Source of the DNA: Streptomyces justiciae
GTDB taxonomy: Bacteria; Actinomycetota; Actinomycetes; Streptomycetales; Streptomycetaceae
Direction of reading: 5' to 3'
Assembly (NCBI RefSeq): GCF_015163075.1
Contig: NZ_JADDXU010000017.1
Location: 1 to 64,000, forward strand
DNA: 64,000 bases
In this document: piece after piece, positions 17,444 through 25,748 of the stretch
Position numbering within the stretch: position 1 is the first letter of the stretch
Layout of the letters: every line of letters starts with the position of its first letter
Notes under the pieces: model-generated
Database searches by the model: none
What the model was told of the DNA's origin: nothing
The model's input: only the letters and a program-made list of their open reading frames with translations
Made by a program: the position numbers and the translations under genes

Positions 17444-18112
17444 TCAGCGGACCTCGACCAGGCGGGCGAACGCGACGACGTTCCCGGCATAACCGTTCTG
17501 CTTCGAGAAACCGCCTCCGCAGGTGATGACCCGCAATTCGGGAGTGCCCTTGGAGCCGTAGACACGGTCGCCCGGGAAGTTCTGCTTCTCGAAGACCTCG
17601 ATGCCGTAGATCTCGAAAACGGCCGTCTTCCCGTCCTTGCGCCGCACCTCGACGCGATTTCCCTTCTTCAGCGCACCGAGTCCGTAGAACACGGCGGGCC
17701 CCGACTTGTTGTCGACATGGCCCACCACCACGGCGGTGCCCTTCTCGCCCGGCGAGACCGCGCCGGTGAACCAGCCCGCCAGGTTCGGGTCCTCCGGCGG
17801 CGGCGCGCCCACCCAGCCCTCGGTGTCCAGACCGACGGGCATGACCGGCGCGTCCACCTGGATCGCGGGAATCCGCACCCGCTCGGGTTCGGAGAACGAC
17901 AGAGGCGTCGCCGACCCGGAGAAGGTCCCGGGCACACGACTGTCCGCCGCAGCCGCTGTCGCCGGCTGCGGCGGACCCACGTCGAACTCTCCCGAACCGT
18001 TCCGAATGAGCGCGAGGCCGGTCAGCAGAACAAGCGCTATCACGCCCCAAGGAGCGCGCCTCTTCCGCTGCTCCTCCTCTTCGGCCAGATCGGCCAGCTC
18101 GGACGCAGACAT
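17444..18112 (-). CDS. Class F sortase
   Basis: The protein of about 222 residues has a cytoplasmic acidic/basic N-terminus, one membrane helix (GVIALVLLTGLALI) and a sortase domain. The catalytic triad is visible as His132 in VVGHVDN, Cys198 in RVITCGGG and Arg217 in VVAFARL. Class F is the actinobacterial, housekeeping-independent sortase group; substrates and physiological role are largely unknown. ATG 18112 has AGGGGA at good spacing, whereas the ATG two codons earlier would leave almost no gap. Two secreted proteins with C-terminal membrane anchors lie next door at 18446 and 19035, the nearest candidate substrates, although neither has LPxTG. Confidence 0.92.
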   Translation of the reverse strand: MSASELADLAEEEEQRKRRAPWGVIALVLLTGLALIRNGSGEFDVGPPQPATAAAADSRVPGTFSGSATPLSFSEPERVRIPAIQVDAPVMPVGLDTEGWVGAPPPEDPNLAGWFTGAVSPGEKGTAVVVGHVDNKSGPAVFYGLGALKKGNRVEVRRKDGKTAVFEIYGIEVFEKQNFPGDRVYGSKGTPELRVITCGGGFSKQNGYAGNVVAFARLVEVR

Positions 18113-18445
18113 TCGCATTCCCCTCTCGACGCGGCCGTCGCCACGTCAGTCGCGCATACGAGCACGCTAAGTGCCGGACACGGAACCGGCGACGGGGCAA
18201 AGGCGAACGGGTGGCCGCCACCGGTGTGGGTGCGCCATCCGAGTTGACGCTCCCAGGAAATTTCTGACGGTCCGTGACCTGCGGCAATATCCGATTGTGC
18301 GCTTTTCGGTCGGCGTGTCCTCTCACCAGGACGGACCATCGCCGAAATGCGCCCGCGTGCACGGCATCTGAGGGTCTTTCTGGGAGGCGCTTTCTCGCCG
18401 ATCCACCGGGAACCGTTCCCGGGGGCGTCTTCCGCGGAGGATCAC
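18113..18445. other. Divergent 333-bp intergenic region between sortase and anchored protein
   Basis: No open frame here looks real. The region must hold both promoters, but I see no convincing -35/-10 pair. The only clear element is the palindrome at 18406-18422. The stretch 18255-18310 is locally A+T-richer than its surroundings. Confidence 0.5.
18406..18422. repeat. 7-bp inverted repeat upstream of the anchored-protein gene
   Basis: CCGGGAA-CCG-TTCCCGG, a perfect palindrome with a 3-bp spacer, ends 23 bp before the ATG at 18446 and about 13 bp before its GGAGG. It could be an operator or a small 5' leader hairpin. Confidence 0.5.
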
Positions 18446-18928
18446 ATGCGTACCACTCGTGCCCTGGCGGCCTCTGCCGCCGCGGTCGCCGCCCTGGGCC
18501 TCGCCGCCCCCGCCGCCGTCGCCGACGGCATGAACTCCCCGTCCAACGTCACCGCCCTGCCGAGCGCCATCGCCCGCGGCGGGCAACTGAACATCACCGT
18601 CAACAACTGCAACGCGCCCGCGACCGCCAGCTCCGACGCATTCCCGACGGTCACTCTGACCTCGTCCGGCGGCCTGGCGAGCGGCACCGCCAGGGTCGAC
18701 AACAACGCCCGACAGGGATCGCACAGCATCACGGTCATGTGCGCCAACGGGCGTCTGACGAACCCGACCGCCTTCACCGTCATCGGCGCTGTGCGCGGCG
18801 GTCTCGGCGGCAGCAGCTCCGCCGGTGCCACCCCGACAGACATGGCGATCGGCGGCGGGCTCGTCGCCGCGGCCGTCGTCGGCGGCGGGCTGTTCTGGAT
18901 GCGCCGCCGCTCCGAGAAGCGGATCTGA
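18446..18928 (+). CDS. Secreted, C-terminally membrane-anchored Ig-like protein
   Basis: A 160-residue protein with a signal peptide cleaved near AVADG, a beta-rich domain of about 90 residues with two cysteines (NNCNAP and VMCANG, a probable disulfide), a Gly/Ser linker, a membrane helix (GGLVAAAVVGGGLFW) and a basic tail MRRRSEKRI. The end resembles a sorting signal but lacks LPxTG. GGAGG stands at proper spacing before the ATG. It shares its architecture with the protein at 19035-19565, which faces it across a strong terminator, and is divergent from the class F sortase. A cell-surface role is likely; the function is unknown. Confidence 0.85.
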   Translation: MRTTRALAASAAAVAALGLAAPAAVADGMNSPSNVTALPSAIARGGQLNITVNNCNAPATASSDAFPTVTLTSSGGLASGTARVDNNARQGSHSITVMCANGRLTNPTAFTVIGAVRGGLGGSSSAGATPTDMAIGGGLVAAAVVGGGLFWMRRRSEKRI

Positions 18929-18965
18929 TCCCCGCTCCTCCTTCGCCGTCACGCATCGCACGTAA

Positions 18966-19012
18966 CAGGCCTTCGCCCCGGAACCTCTTCCAAGGTCCGG
19001 GGCGAAGGCCTG
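18966..19012. terminator. Bidirectional terminator, 17-bp perfect stem
   Basis: 18966-18982 and 18996-19012 are exact reverse complements (17 bp, core CCTTCGCCCCGGA) around a 13-base loop. It lies between two convergent genes and would stop transcription from both sides. No T-tract follows, as is usual in Streptomyces. Confidence 0.88.
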
Positions 19013-19034
19013 TGCGGCGATACCCGCGGTGCGG

Positions 19035-19565
19035 TCAGGCGCCGTCCTCGCCGGTGCGGCGCCGGGAGAAGTGGTACGCCGCCCCGACCGAGCCGGCGAT
19101 GAGCGCGGCGCCCAGTCCGATCTCCTTGAGGTCGAAACCGGCGACACTGCCGCCCTCACCGGCGTGCACCCCGCGGTCGGGGTACAGCGGCTGGGTGGTC
19201 GGGGTGGTGCGGCCGGTGGCGATGGTCAGGTCCGTCGAACCGCTCACGCCGTTGCAGGAGAACGTCACCTTGTAGACCGCGCCCGGTTTGGCGTCCCAGT
19301 CGACCACCGCCGTCGCCGACGAGCGGTTGCCCGGGATGGTGATCGTGTCGAACACCCCCGAGCTGACGGTCGCGGACCCGGTGCAGCCGCCGCTGTCCCG
19401 GTCCAGTTGCAGGGTGACCTGGCCGCCCGCGGCGATCGTGGAGGGCATGACGCTGAAGCCGAACGGCGTGATGTTGCCGCCGCCGGACGCCACGGCGGCC
19501 GGAGCGGAGAGGGCGAGGGCGCCTACGCCCAGCAGTGCGGCCGAAGCTACGCGTATCGCGCGCAT
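19035..19565 (-). CDS. Secreted, C-terminally membrane-anchored Ig-like protein (second copy of the architecture)
   Basis: A 176-residue protein with a signal peptide ending AAVASG, a beta-rich domain with two cysteines (GGCTGS and FSCNGV), a Thr/Pro linker, a membrane helix (IGLGAALIAGSVGAAY) and the tail HFSRRRTGEDGA. Core phrases such as MPSTIAAGGQVTLQL parallel LPSAIARGGQLNITV of the neighbour at 18446, so the two probably arose by duplication and then diverged strongly. GGAGG precedes ATG 19565 by seven bases. No LPxTG is present despite the nearby class F sortase. A surface-exposed structural or adhesive role is plausible but not shown. Confidence 0.85.
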   Translation of the reverse strand: MRAIRVASAALLGVGALALSAPAAVASGGGNITPFGFSVMPSTIAAGGQVTLQLDRDSGGCTGSATVSSGVFDTITIPGNRSSATAVVDWDAKPGAVYKVTFSCNGVSGSTDLTIATGRTTPTTQPLYPDRGVHAGEGGSVAGFDLKEIGLGAALIAGSVGAAYHFSRRRTGEDGA

Positions 19566-19765
19566 GGTGAGTCCTCCGGGTCCCCGAGGAGCAGCTGCGG
19601 ACCTTTTCCGCCTTTGCCGGAAATGCACCTCGATGATCGGAACGCTAGGAAGGTACGCACACCTGCGCGAACGCTGTCGGGCGAATGGGGCACGGTTGTG
19701 GGCCGGCCGGGGGACGCCGACGGCGTGGCGGCGTCCCCGCGGGGGTTCTCTCAGGTGAGGGGCTG

Positions 19766-20530
19766 TCAGCCCTTGATGTTCGGGAAGAGGTTCAGGAACG
19801 GTTCCGCCGACGCCGTGATGCCCCGGCTGTAGGGCGCGTCGAAGTCCCAGATCAGGAAGAGCAGGAAGGCGATCAGGGCGGAGAACAGTCCGGCGAGGAT
19901 CAGCTCGCGTGGTGTTCTGCGGATCTGGAGGGCCAGGACCATGCCGATGGTGATGACGGCCCCGGCGATCAGCCCGAACCACACCACCCCCGGCATCGTC
20001 GCGCCCATCGCGTTGGTGCGGGAGGTGCGTGCCGCGTCGGCGGCGGCCACCTGGTCGACCAGTGGCTGATAGGCCTGGGCCTCGAAGTCGTCGGCCGGCT
20101 CGTAGTCGGTGACGTCCTGGCGGAGCTTCTCCAGCAGCTGGGTGCCGCGCTCGGTGACGTCACCCTTGTCGGCCATCGCCTTCCACTCGGTGTTCACGAC
20201 GTGTCCGACATAGGCGTTGACATCCTCCCGAATGCGGTCACGGACGTCGGCCGGGTAGACCCGGACCCGCTCCGAGACCTCGTGCAGGGCGACCGCCTCC
20301 GCCTGGACGTGGTCCTGGGCCGCGCTGCGCCCCTCCCACACCCCGGCGATGGCCAGGCCCAGGACGATGGCGTACACCACGCCGATCCACATCGTCATGT
20401 ACTCGATGACGTCCGGGGTCTCGTCGGGGTCCTCGTCCTCCGACGCCGCGCCGTGGCGGATGACGGTGATGAGGACCACCACGGCACAGGCGGCCAGCAT
20501 CGCGAGGGTGAGAACAAGCCATTCCGGCAA
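19766..20530 (-). CDS. DUF4239 (bestrophin-like) membrane protein
   Basis: The 254-residue protein has two N-terminal membrane helices (VLTLAMLAACAVVVLITVI and MWIGVVYAIVLGLAIAGVW), a helical soluble middle of about 110 residues, and two C-terminal helices (VVWFGLIAGAVITIGMVLAL and LILAGLFSALIAFLLFLIW). This 2+2 layout and motif VYAIVLGLAI define DUF4239, a family described as bestrophin-like; ion-channel activity is only a suggestion. It starts at TTG 20530 with GGAGG six bases upstream, a clear case of a TTG start. The Pro/Thr-rich gene ends 16 bp upstream, so the two form a transcription unit. Confidence 0.85.
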   Translation of the reverse strand: MPEWLVLTLAMLAACAVVVLITVIRHGAASEDEDPDETPDVIEYMTMWIGVVYAIVLGLAIAGVWEGRSAAQDHVQAEAVALHEVSERVRVYPADVRDRIREDVNAYVGHVVNTEWKAMADKGDVTERGTQLLEKLRQDVTDYEPADDFEAQAYQPLVDQVAAADAARTSRTNAMGATMPGVVWFGLIAGAVITIGMVLALQIRRTPRELILAGLFSALIAFLLFLIWDFDAPYSRGITASAEPFLNLFPNIKG

Positions 20531-20546
20531 GGGAGGCCTCCAGGGA

Positions 20547-21170
20547 TCAGCGCGGACGCAGCGCGGCGACGGCGGCGATGGCGGGCGCCGCGATGAGCAG
20601 GACGAAGGTGAGTGGCGAGGTGCCGTGGTGCGGGGTCCGGTGCGGGGCCGGTGCGTGGTACGCCGGATAGGTCACCGGCGTCGGGGTCGGAGTCGGCCGC
20701 GGGGTCGGCTTCGGCGACGGCTCGGGCGTCGGGGTCGGCGTCGGCGTCGGCGTGGGGGTGGGCGTGGGTGTCGGGCGCGGTGCGGGGGCCGCGGGCCGCG
20801 GGGCCGGGGGTGGCGGGGGCGGTTTCGGCGTGGGCTTCGGGGTGGGGCTCGCCTTCGTCGGCGTGGGCGTCGGGGTCGGGGTCGGCTTCGGGGTGGGGGT
20901 GGGTGTCGGAGTGGGGGTCGGCGTGGGGCACGGCGGAGGTGGCGGGGGAGTGGGCGTGGGGCACCCCGGAGGGGTGGGCCAGGTCAGGCCACTGCCGGCG
21001 ACCGCCACCGCGACCGTGCCGTCCGGACCGGTCGACGCGGACGCGCAGGCGTCGGCCCGCGCGGTGCCGGCCGGTACGCCGACGCACAGCCACGCCAGGG
21101 CCAGGGCGGTCAACACCCGTATGACGGGGGCGTATTGGGTCGGTTCGGGTCGATGCACGACGCAGATCAT
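20547..21170 (-). CDS. Secreted Pro/Thr-repeat protein with C-terminal membrane anchor
   Basis: A protein of about 207 residues with a signal peptide (LTALALAWLCVGVPAGTARA), a short domain with cysteines, then about 100 residues of PT/PTP repeats broken by KPTP and PPPPP, ending in a membrane helix (LTFVLLIAAPAIAAVAAL). The repeat would form an extended, possibly glycosylated stalk through the cell wall. The nucleotide track is a degenerate GGGGTCGGCGTC-type repeat, so its length may vary between strains. Start uncertain: ATG 21170 gives an odd 16-residue preface, and GTG codons further in are alternatives; no Shine-Dalgarno decides. Adjacent to the DUF4239 gene. Confidence 0.65.
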   Translation of the reverse strand: MICVVHRPEPTQYAPVIRVLTALALAWLCVGVPAGTARADACASASTGPDGTVAVAVAGSGLTWPTPPGCPTPTPPPPPPCPTPTPTPTPTPTPKPTPTPTPTPTKASPTPKPTPKPPPPPPAPRPAAPAPRPTPTPTPTPTPTPTPTPEPSPKPTPRPTPTPTPVTYPAYHAPAPHRTPHHGTSPLTFVLLIAAPAIAAVAALRPR

Positions 21171-21404
21171 GAACCCAGAACGCGCCGCGGTGTGTCCTGG
21201 TGGCGGGTGATTGCCCCGAAGGAGTGAGCGAGCCGCGCAGGGGTTTGAGGAGGGGTTCTCGTGCCTCGCGGTGGACCGGTGTCACAGCTTCCGGAAAGAA
21301 AAATGTGCCCCGGTTGAACACAACAGCCACTTCCGTCCGTACCCATGGCCGTGCGGCGGCGCAGCAGGGCGCTGCAACACCCGTACCAATATGGGGAGTT
21401 GACG

Positions 21405-22358
21405 ATGAAGACCTCCTGGCGGAGTGCATCGCTCGTGGCGAGCGCTGCGGCGGTGCTGGCGCTGACGACGGCGTGCGGCCAGGAAGCAGCCCCGTCCGCG
21501 AGCAGTCAGAACGTGGGCGCGACGGCCGCGGCCGGTGACTACGGAAACGCGGGCGCCGGTATCGGCTCCGGCATCGGCAACGCCGGGGCGAGCCCCTCGG
21601 CGAGCAGCCCCGCATCGCCGGCCAAGTCCGCGGGCAAGCTGGCCGTCGTCACCAACCCCGAGCTCGGCAAGGTGCTGACCGACAACGCCGGCCTCACCCT
21701 CTACCGCTTCGACACGGACACCGCGGAGCCGCCGAAGTCCAACTGCGCCGGCGACTGCGCGACGACCTGGCCCCCGGTGCCGGCCGACGACGCCTCGGCA
21801 GGCGAGGGCATCGACAAGGCGCTGCTCGGCGAGGTCACCCGCGCCGACGGCAGCAAGCAGCTGACGATCGGCGGCTGGCCGGCGTACCGCTACGCGAAGG
21901 ACGTCAACGCGGGCGACGTCAACGGCCAGGGCGTGGGCGGCAAGTGGTACGCGCTCGCCCCCACCGGCAAGAAGGCCTCGCTGGCCTCGCTGCCCGGACT
22001 GTCCACCCGCGAGGACCCCAACCTGGGCGAGATCGTCGTCGACAAGAACGGCATGACGGTCTACCGCTTCCTGAAGGACACCGCCTGGCCCGACCCGATC
22101 TCCCGGTGCACCGGGGCCTGCCTGGAGAAGTGGCCGGCCGTCGGTCCCGTCGAAGCGAATGACACCAAGGGCATCGAGAAGAAGGGCCTGATGAGCTTCA
22201 CCCGGCCCGACGGGGTCAAGCAGCAGACCATCGACTGCTGGCCCATCTACACCTTCGCCCAGGACAAGGAGCCGGGCGACACCAACGGTCAGGGCGTCGG
22301 CGGCACCTGGTACGCCGTCTCGCCCGACGGAAAGCCGGTCGGCGCGCCGAAGAAGTGA
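21405..22358 (+). CDS. SCO0930-family lipoprotein with two secreted repeats
   Basis: The 317-residue protein has a lipoprotein signal (LALTTACGQ, lipobox TTAC) and a Ser/Ala/Gly linker. Two copies of the Lipoprotein_15 repeat (PF03640) follow, each with LG..L.D..G.T.YRF, a CxGxC..WP motif (NCAGDCATTWPP and RCTGACLEKWPA) and GQGVGG.WYA. This repeat is common in actinobacterial exported proteins of unknown function; the paired cysteines suggest redox or metal chemistry. GGGGAG six bases before ATG 21405 supports the start. The gene ends before a strong terminator and precedes the methyltransferase-rmdA pair, the same order as in S. coelicolor as I recall it. Confidence 0.9.
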   Translation: MKTSWRSASLVASAAAVLALTTACGQEAAPSASSQNVGATAAAGDYGNAGAGIGSGIGNAGASPSASSPASPAKSAGKLAVVTNPELGKVLTDNAGLTLYRFDTDTAEPPKSNCAGDCATTWPPVPADDASAGEGIDKALLGEVTRADGSKQLTIGGWPAYRYAKDVNAGDVNGQGVGGKWYALAPTGKKASLASLPGLSTREDPNLGEIVVDKNGMTVYRFLKDTAWPDPISRCTGACLEKWPAVGPVEANDTKGIEKKGLMSFTRPDGVKQQTIDCWPIYTFAQDKEPGDTNGQGVGGTWYAVSPDGKPVGAPKK

Positions 22359-22703
22359 GCAGGAACAAGGGTCGCCCCTCCCGGCCGACCCGAAGGTCAA
22401 CTCCCCAGGGCTGACCGCCCGACTCCCGTCAGTGACGCATCGCGGAAGGGAGGCACGAGGATTCAGCGAGAGTGCCGGACGAACGGCCGGCGTGCGCGAC
22501 CCACCGGTCCGCCCCCTGCGCACCGCACGCAGGGGGCGGACCGGTTTGCCGTGAATCACCGCTTCTGTGGCAACGTCAACTCGGCACGTGCCGCAGGCAG
22601 TGACCGGGAACGGACGGTCAATTTCCGTTTCAGCTCGCTCCTTTGGCAGGCGATCAGTAGCCTCAGCTCGAACACCGGATCGCCTGAAGCCTTGGAGAGC
22701 TAG
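22359..22703. other. 345-bp intergenic region upstream of the methyltransferase gene
   Basis: Contains the strong hairpin at 22503-22545. A -10-like TAGCCT follows near 22656, then a leader with GGAGAG before the ATG at 22704. I found no riboswitch-like conserved core and no small ORF with a credible start. Confidence 0.5.
22503..22545 (+). terminator. Terminator after the SCO0930-family lipoprotein gene, 18-bp perfect stem
   Basis: 22503-22520 and 22528-22545 are exact reverse complements (18 bp, G+C-rich) around a 7-base loop, followed by TTGCC. It is about 145 bp past the lipoprotein stop. Confidence 0.85.
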
Positions 22704-23516
22704 ATGGAGCGTCCTGCCTGGGCCCCACGGAGCATCGACATCTCGGTGCCGAGCGTCTCGCGGATCTACGACTACTACCTGGGCGGCTCGCACAACTTCG
22801 AGGTCGACCGGGAAGCCGCTCGCAAGGCAATGGAGTTCATGCCGGGACTGCCCAAGATCATGCAGGCGAACCGGGCGTTCATGCGGCGCGCCGTGCGCTT
22901 CGCCGCCGAGCAGGGCATCTCCCAGTTCCTGGACATCGGTTCGGGCATCCCCACCTTCGGCAACGTCCACGAAGTGGCCCAGGTCGCCAGGTCCGACGCG
23001 CACGTCGTCTACGTCGACCACGACCCGGTGGCCGTCGCCCACAGCCAGGCCGTCCTCGCCGGCAACGAGCAGGCGGGCGTCGTCGCGGCGGATCTGCGCA
23101 AGCCGCAGGAGATCCTCGCGAGCCCCGAAGTACAGCAACTGATCGACCTGAACCGGCCGGTGGCCCTGCTTCTCGTTGCCATACTGCACTTCGTGGAAGA
23201 CGAGGACGACCCGTACGGGGCGGTGGCCGAACTGCGCGACGCGCTCGCGCCCGGCAGCCTGCTGGTGCTCACGCATGCCTCGTACGAGGGAATCCCGCTG
23301 CCGGCGGAGCGGGCCGGGGGTGCGGTGGACGTATACAAGGACATTCGCAACCCGCTGATCATGCGCTCGCGCGACGAGATCGCGCGGTTCTTCGAGGGGT
23401 ACGACATGGTGGAACCGGGACTGGTGCCGATGCCGCACTGGCGGCCGGACACGGCGCCCGAGGACGACGATCCCTGGGCGTTCTCCGGATTCGCCGGCGT
23501 GGGGCGTACCGCGTGA
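22704..23516 (+). CDS. SAM-dependent methyltransferase, Methyltransf_19 (DUF574) family
   Basis: The 270-residue protein begins with the family signature SVSRIYDYYLGGSHNFEVDR. It then has FLDIGSGIPT (SAM-binding Gly loop), VVYVDHDPVAVAHSQAVL (acidic ribose-binding loop) and LLLVAILHFVED. This family (PF04672) is greatly expanded in Streptomyces and no substrate is firmly known. GGAGAG before the ATG supports the start. Its TGA overlaps the GTG of the rmdA gene, so the two products are made in a coupled way, which hints at a shared regulatory role. Confidence 0.9.
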   Translation: MERPAWAPRSIDISVPSVSRIYDYYLGGSHNFEVDREAARKAMEFMPGLPKIMQANRAFMRRAVRFAAEQGISQFLDIGSGIPTFGNVHEVAQVARSDAHVVYVDHDPVAVAHSQAVLAGNEQAGVVAADLRKPQEILASPEVQQLIDLNRPVALLLVAILHFVEDEDDPYGAVAELRDALAPGSLLVLTHASYEGIPLPAERAGGAVDVYKDIRNPLIMRSRDEIARFFEGYDMVEPGLVPMPHWRPDTAPEDDDPWAFSGFAGVGRTA

Positions 23517-25648
23517 TCGCCGAGCCGGACGGGCCGGAGGACAGACTGCGCCGGTTCGCGACGATCTGGAGCCGGGCGGTGTTCCCGGTGACCACGACGT
23601 CCTCGACCCGGCCCGAGTTCGAGGAGCAACTCCTGCCGCTGGCCCGCCGGTTGAGCGAGGCGCTGCGAGCCAGGACCTTCGACGCCGACGAGGCCAAGGC
23701 GGTCGGCGCCGCGCTCGTCACCGTGCACTGCACCGACCCGGAGGCGCTCAGCCGGACGCTGGACTGCGTCGACGCCTACCTGGTGCTGTACTGCGGCGGC
23801 GACGGCGACCAGCAGGACCTGCGGGTGCGCGCCTCCCGGCTCCAGCACGCGATGGCCGCCGGGTTCGCGCAGGCGCTGCGCGAGCGGACGCTGGCCGAGC
23901 AGGAGGCGATCTCCGCGGCCGCCCTGAAGGCGCAGGGCGTGGTCGCGCAGGCGCTGCACGCGAGCGAGGCCCGCTTCCGCGCGGTCTTCGAGGGCGCCGC
24001 CATAGGGATCGGCATGGCCGACCTCGAAGGCAACATCCTCCAGGTCAACGAGGCGCTGCTGCGGATGTTCGGCATCACCGAGCAGACGATGCTCGGCCGC
24101 AACGTGGTGGAGTGGACCCACCCCGAGGACGCGCCGCAGACCTGGACCCTCTACGACGAGCTCGTCCGCGGCGACCGCGAGCACTACCACGTCGAGAAGG
24201 CGTTCTCCCGCCCTGACGGAACGGTCCTGTGGACCAACCTCACGGTCTCCCTGCTGCGCGACGCGGACGGCAACCCGCAGTACCAGCTGGCGCTGATGGA
24301 GGACACCACCGAGCGTCGGCTCCTCAACCTCCGGCTGCGCTACGAGGCCACGCACGACGCGCTCACCGGCCTGCCCAACCGCACCTTCTTCTTCGAGCGT
24401 CTGGAGAAGGCGCTCGGCGCGGGCGAGGGCCAGCGGTTCGGGCTGTGCTACCTCGACCTCGACGGCTTCAAGACCATCAACGACAGCCTCGGCCACGCGG
24501 CCGGCGACCGGCTGCTGGTGGAGGTGGCCGACCGGCTCCAGTCCTGCGCGACCGCGCCCGGTGAGATGGTCGCCCGTCTGGGCGGTGACGAGTTCGTGGC
24601 GCTGACGACGGGGACCGACACCGAGCGCGAGGTCGACGAGCTCGCCTCACGGATCATGAACGCGCTGGTCGCCCCGGTCAGCGTCGACGGCCGTGAACTG
24701 ACCGTGCGCGGCAGCATCGGCATCGTCGAGGGCCCCGCCGGGGAGCGCAGCGCGGCCGAGGTGCTGCGCAGCGCCGACATCACGATGTACCGGGCCAAGG
24801 CCTCCGGCGGCAACCGCTTCGAACTGGCGGACGCGGAGGCGGACGCCCGGGCCATCACCCGGCACGGCCTGACGACCGCGCTGCCGACGGCCCTGGACCG
24901 GGGCGAGTTCTTCATCGAGTACCAGCCGCTGGTCCACCTCGGCGACGGCAGCGTCCGCGGCGCCGAGGCCCTGGTCCGCTGGCTGCACCCGCAGCACGGC
25001 GTCCTCGGCCCCGACCGGTTCATCCCGCTCGCCGAGCACACCGGCCTCATCGTCCCACTGGGCCGCTGGGTCCTGGAACAGTCCGTCCGGCAGGCCCGCG
25101 ACTGGCGCGAGCGGCACGCGGACGCGGGGCCGATGCGCATCAACGTCAACCTCTCGCCGTGCCAGCTCACCCACCCCGGCCTGGTGCAGGACACGGTGGA
25201 CATCCTGGAGCGCACGGGCGTCGAGCCGGACGCGCTCTGCCTGGAGGTCACCGAGTCGGCGCTGATCGGCGCGGACGACGACCTGCTCAAGCCCCTGCGC
25301 CGGCTGGCCGAGATGGGCGTCGACATTGCCCTGGACGACTTCGGCACCGGCTACTCGAACCTGGCGAACCTGCGCCGCCTGCCGGTGAGCATCCTCAAGC
25401 TGGACCGCTCCTTCACCCAGAGCATGCAGCAGTTCCCGGCCGACCCCGTCGACCTGAAGATCGTCGAGGGCATCGTCTCGCTCGCGCACAGCCTGGACCT
25501 CGCGGTCACGGTCGAGGGCGTGGAGACCGGCGCCCAGGCCGAGCAGCTGCGGATACTGGGCTGCGACACGGCCCAGGGCTGGTACTACGCCCGCCCGGGC
25601 CCGCCGGAGCGGCTGCACGAGCTGGCGCTGGTGGACGCGACGGGGTGA
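23513..25648 (+). CDS. rmdA: RmdA-type PAS-GGDEF-EAL c-di-GMP enzyme
   Basis: A soluble 711-residue protein with an N-terminal helical region (1-155), PAS/PAC (about 158-280, ARFRAVFEGAAIGIGMADLEG), a GGDEF domain with intact motif starting at residue 357 (RLGGDEFVAL) and an EAL domain with intact EAL at 485-487, plus ALDDFGTGYSNL and VEGVETGAQA. Both catalytic signatures are complete, so synthesis and breakdown of c-di-GMP are both possible; the phosphodiesterase side is the better known in RmdA of S. coelicolor, which affects development. The name rests on architecture and on the neighbouring SCO0930-family lipoprotein. The GTG start overlaps the methyltransferase stop by four bases. Confidence 0.88.
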   Translation: MIAEPDGPEDRLRRFATIWSRAVFPVTTTSSTRPEFEEQLLPLARRLSEALRARTFDADEAKAVGAALVTVHCTDPEALSRTLDCVDAYLVLYCGGDGDQQDLRVRASRLQHAMAAGFAQALRERTLAEQEAISAAALKAQGVVAQALHASEARFRAVFEGAAIGIGMADLEGNILQVNEALLRMFGITEQTMLGRNVVEWTHPEDAPQTWTLYDELVRGDREHYHVEKAFSRPDGTVLWTNLTVSLLRDADGNPQYQLALMEDTTERRLLNLRLRYEATHDALTGLPNRTFFFERLEKALGAGEGQRFGLCYLDLDGFKTINDSLGHAAGDRLLVEVADRLQSCATAPGEMVARLGGDEFVALTTGTDTEREVDELASRIMNALVAPVSVDGRELTVRGSIGIVEGPAGERSAAEVLRSADITMYRAKASGGNRFELADAEADARAITRHGLTTALPTALDRGEFFIEYQPLVHLGDGSVRGAEALVRWLHPQHGVLGPDRFIPLAEHTGLIVPLGRWVLEQSVRQARDWRERHADAGPMRINVNLSPCQLTHPGLVQDTVDILERTGVEPDALCLEVTESALIGADDDLLKPLRRLAEMGVDIALDDFGTGYSNLANLRRLPVSILKLDRSFTQSMQQFPADPVDLKIVEGIVSLAHSLDLAVTVEGVETGAQAEQLRILGCDTAQGWYYARPGPPERLHELALVDATG

Positions 25649-25684
25649 GGGCCCTGGCCGTGCGGTGACCCGAGCGGTGGCTGT

Positions 25685-25723
25685 CCGGTGCCCCCCTTCC
25701 TACGATCGAAGAGGGGCCACCGG
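25685..25723 (+). terminator. Imperfect hairpin after rmdA
   Basis: 25685-25699 (CCGGTGCCCCCCTTC) pairs with 25708-25723 (GAAGAGGGGCCACCGG) with one bulge and one mismatch, loop of 8. It lies 36 bp after the rmdA stop and ends 25 bp before the next ATG, so it may attenuate transcription into that gene. Confidence 0.5.
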
Positions 25724-25748
25724 CACCCCGAGCGGAGGGAGTGCGGAC

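Noticed and set aside
20600..20960. Non-coding minisatellite
   Set aside because: The repeat is in frame as Pro/Thr codons between a signal peptide and a membrane anchor, so it is coding.
22359..22502. Riboswitch or ncRNA in the long leader before the methyltransferase
   Set aside because: I found no conserved riboswitch core; the only structure is the terminator hairpin.
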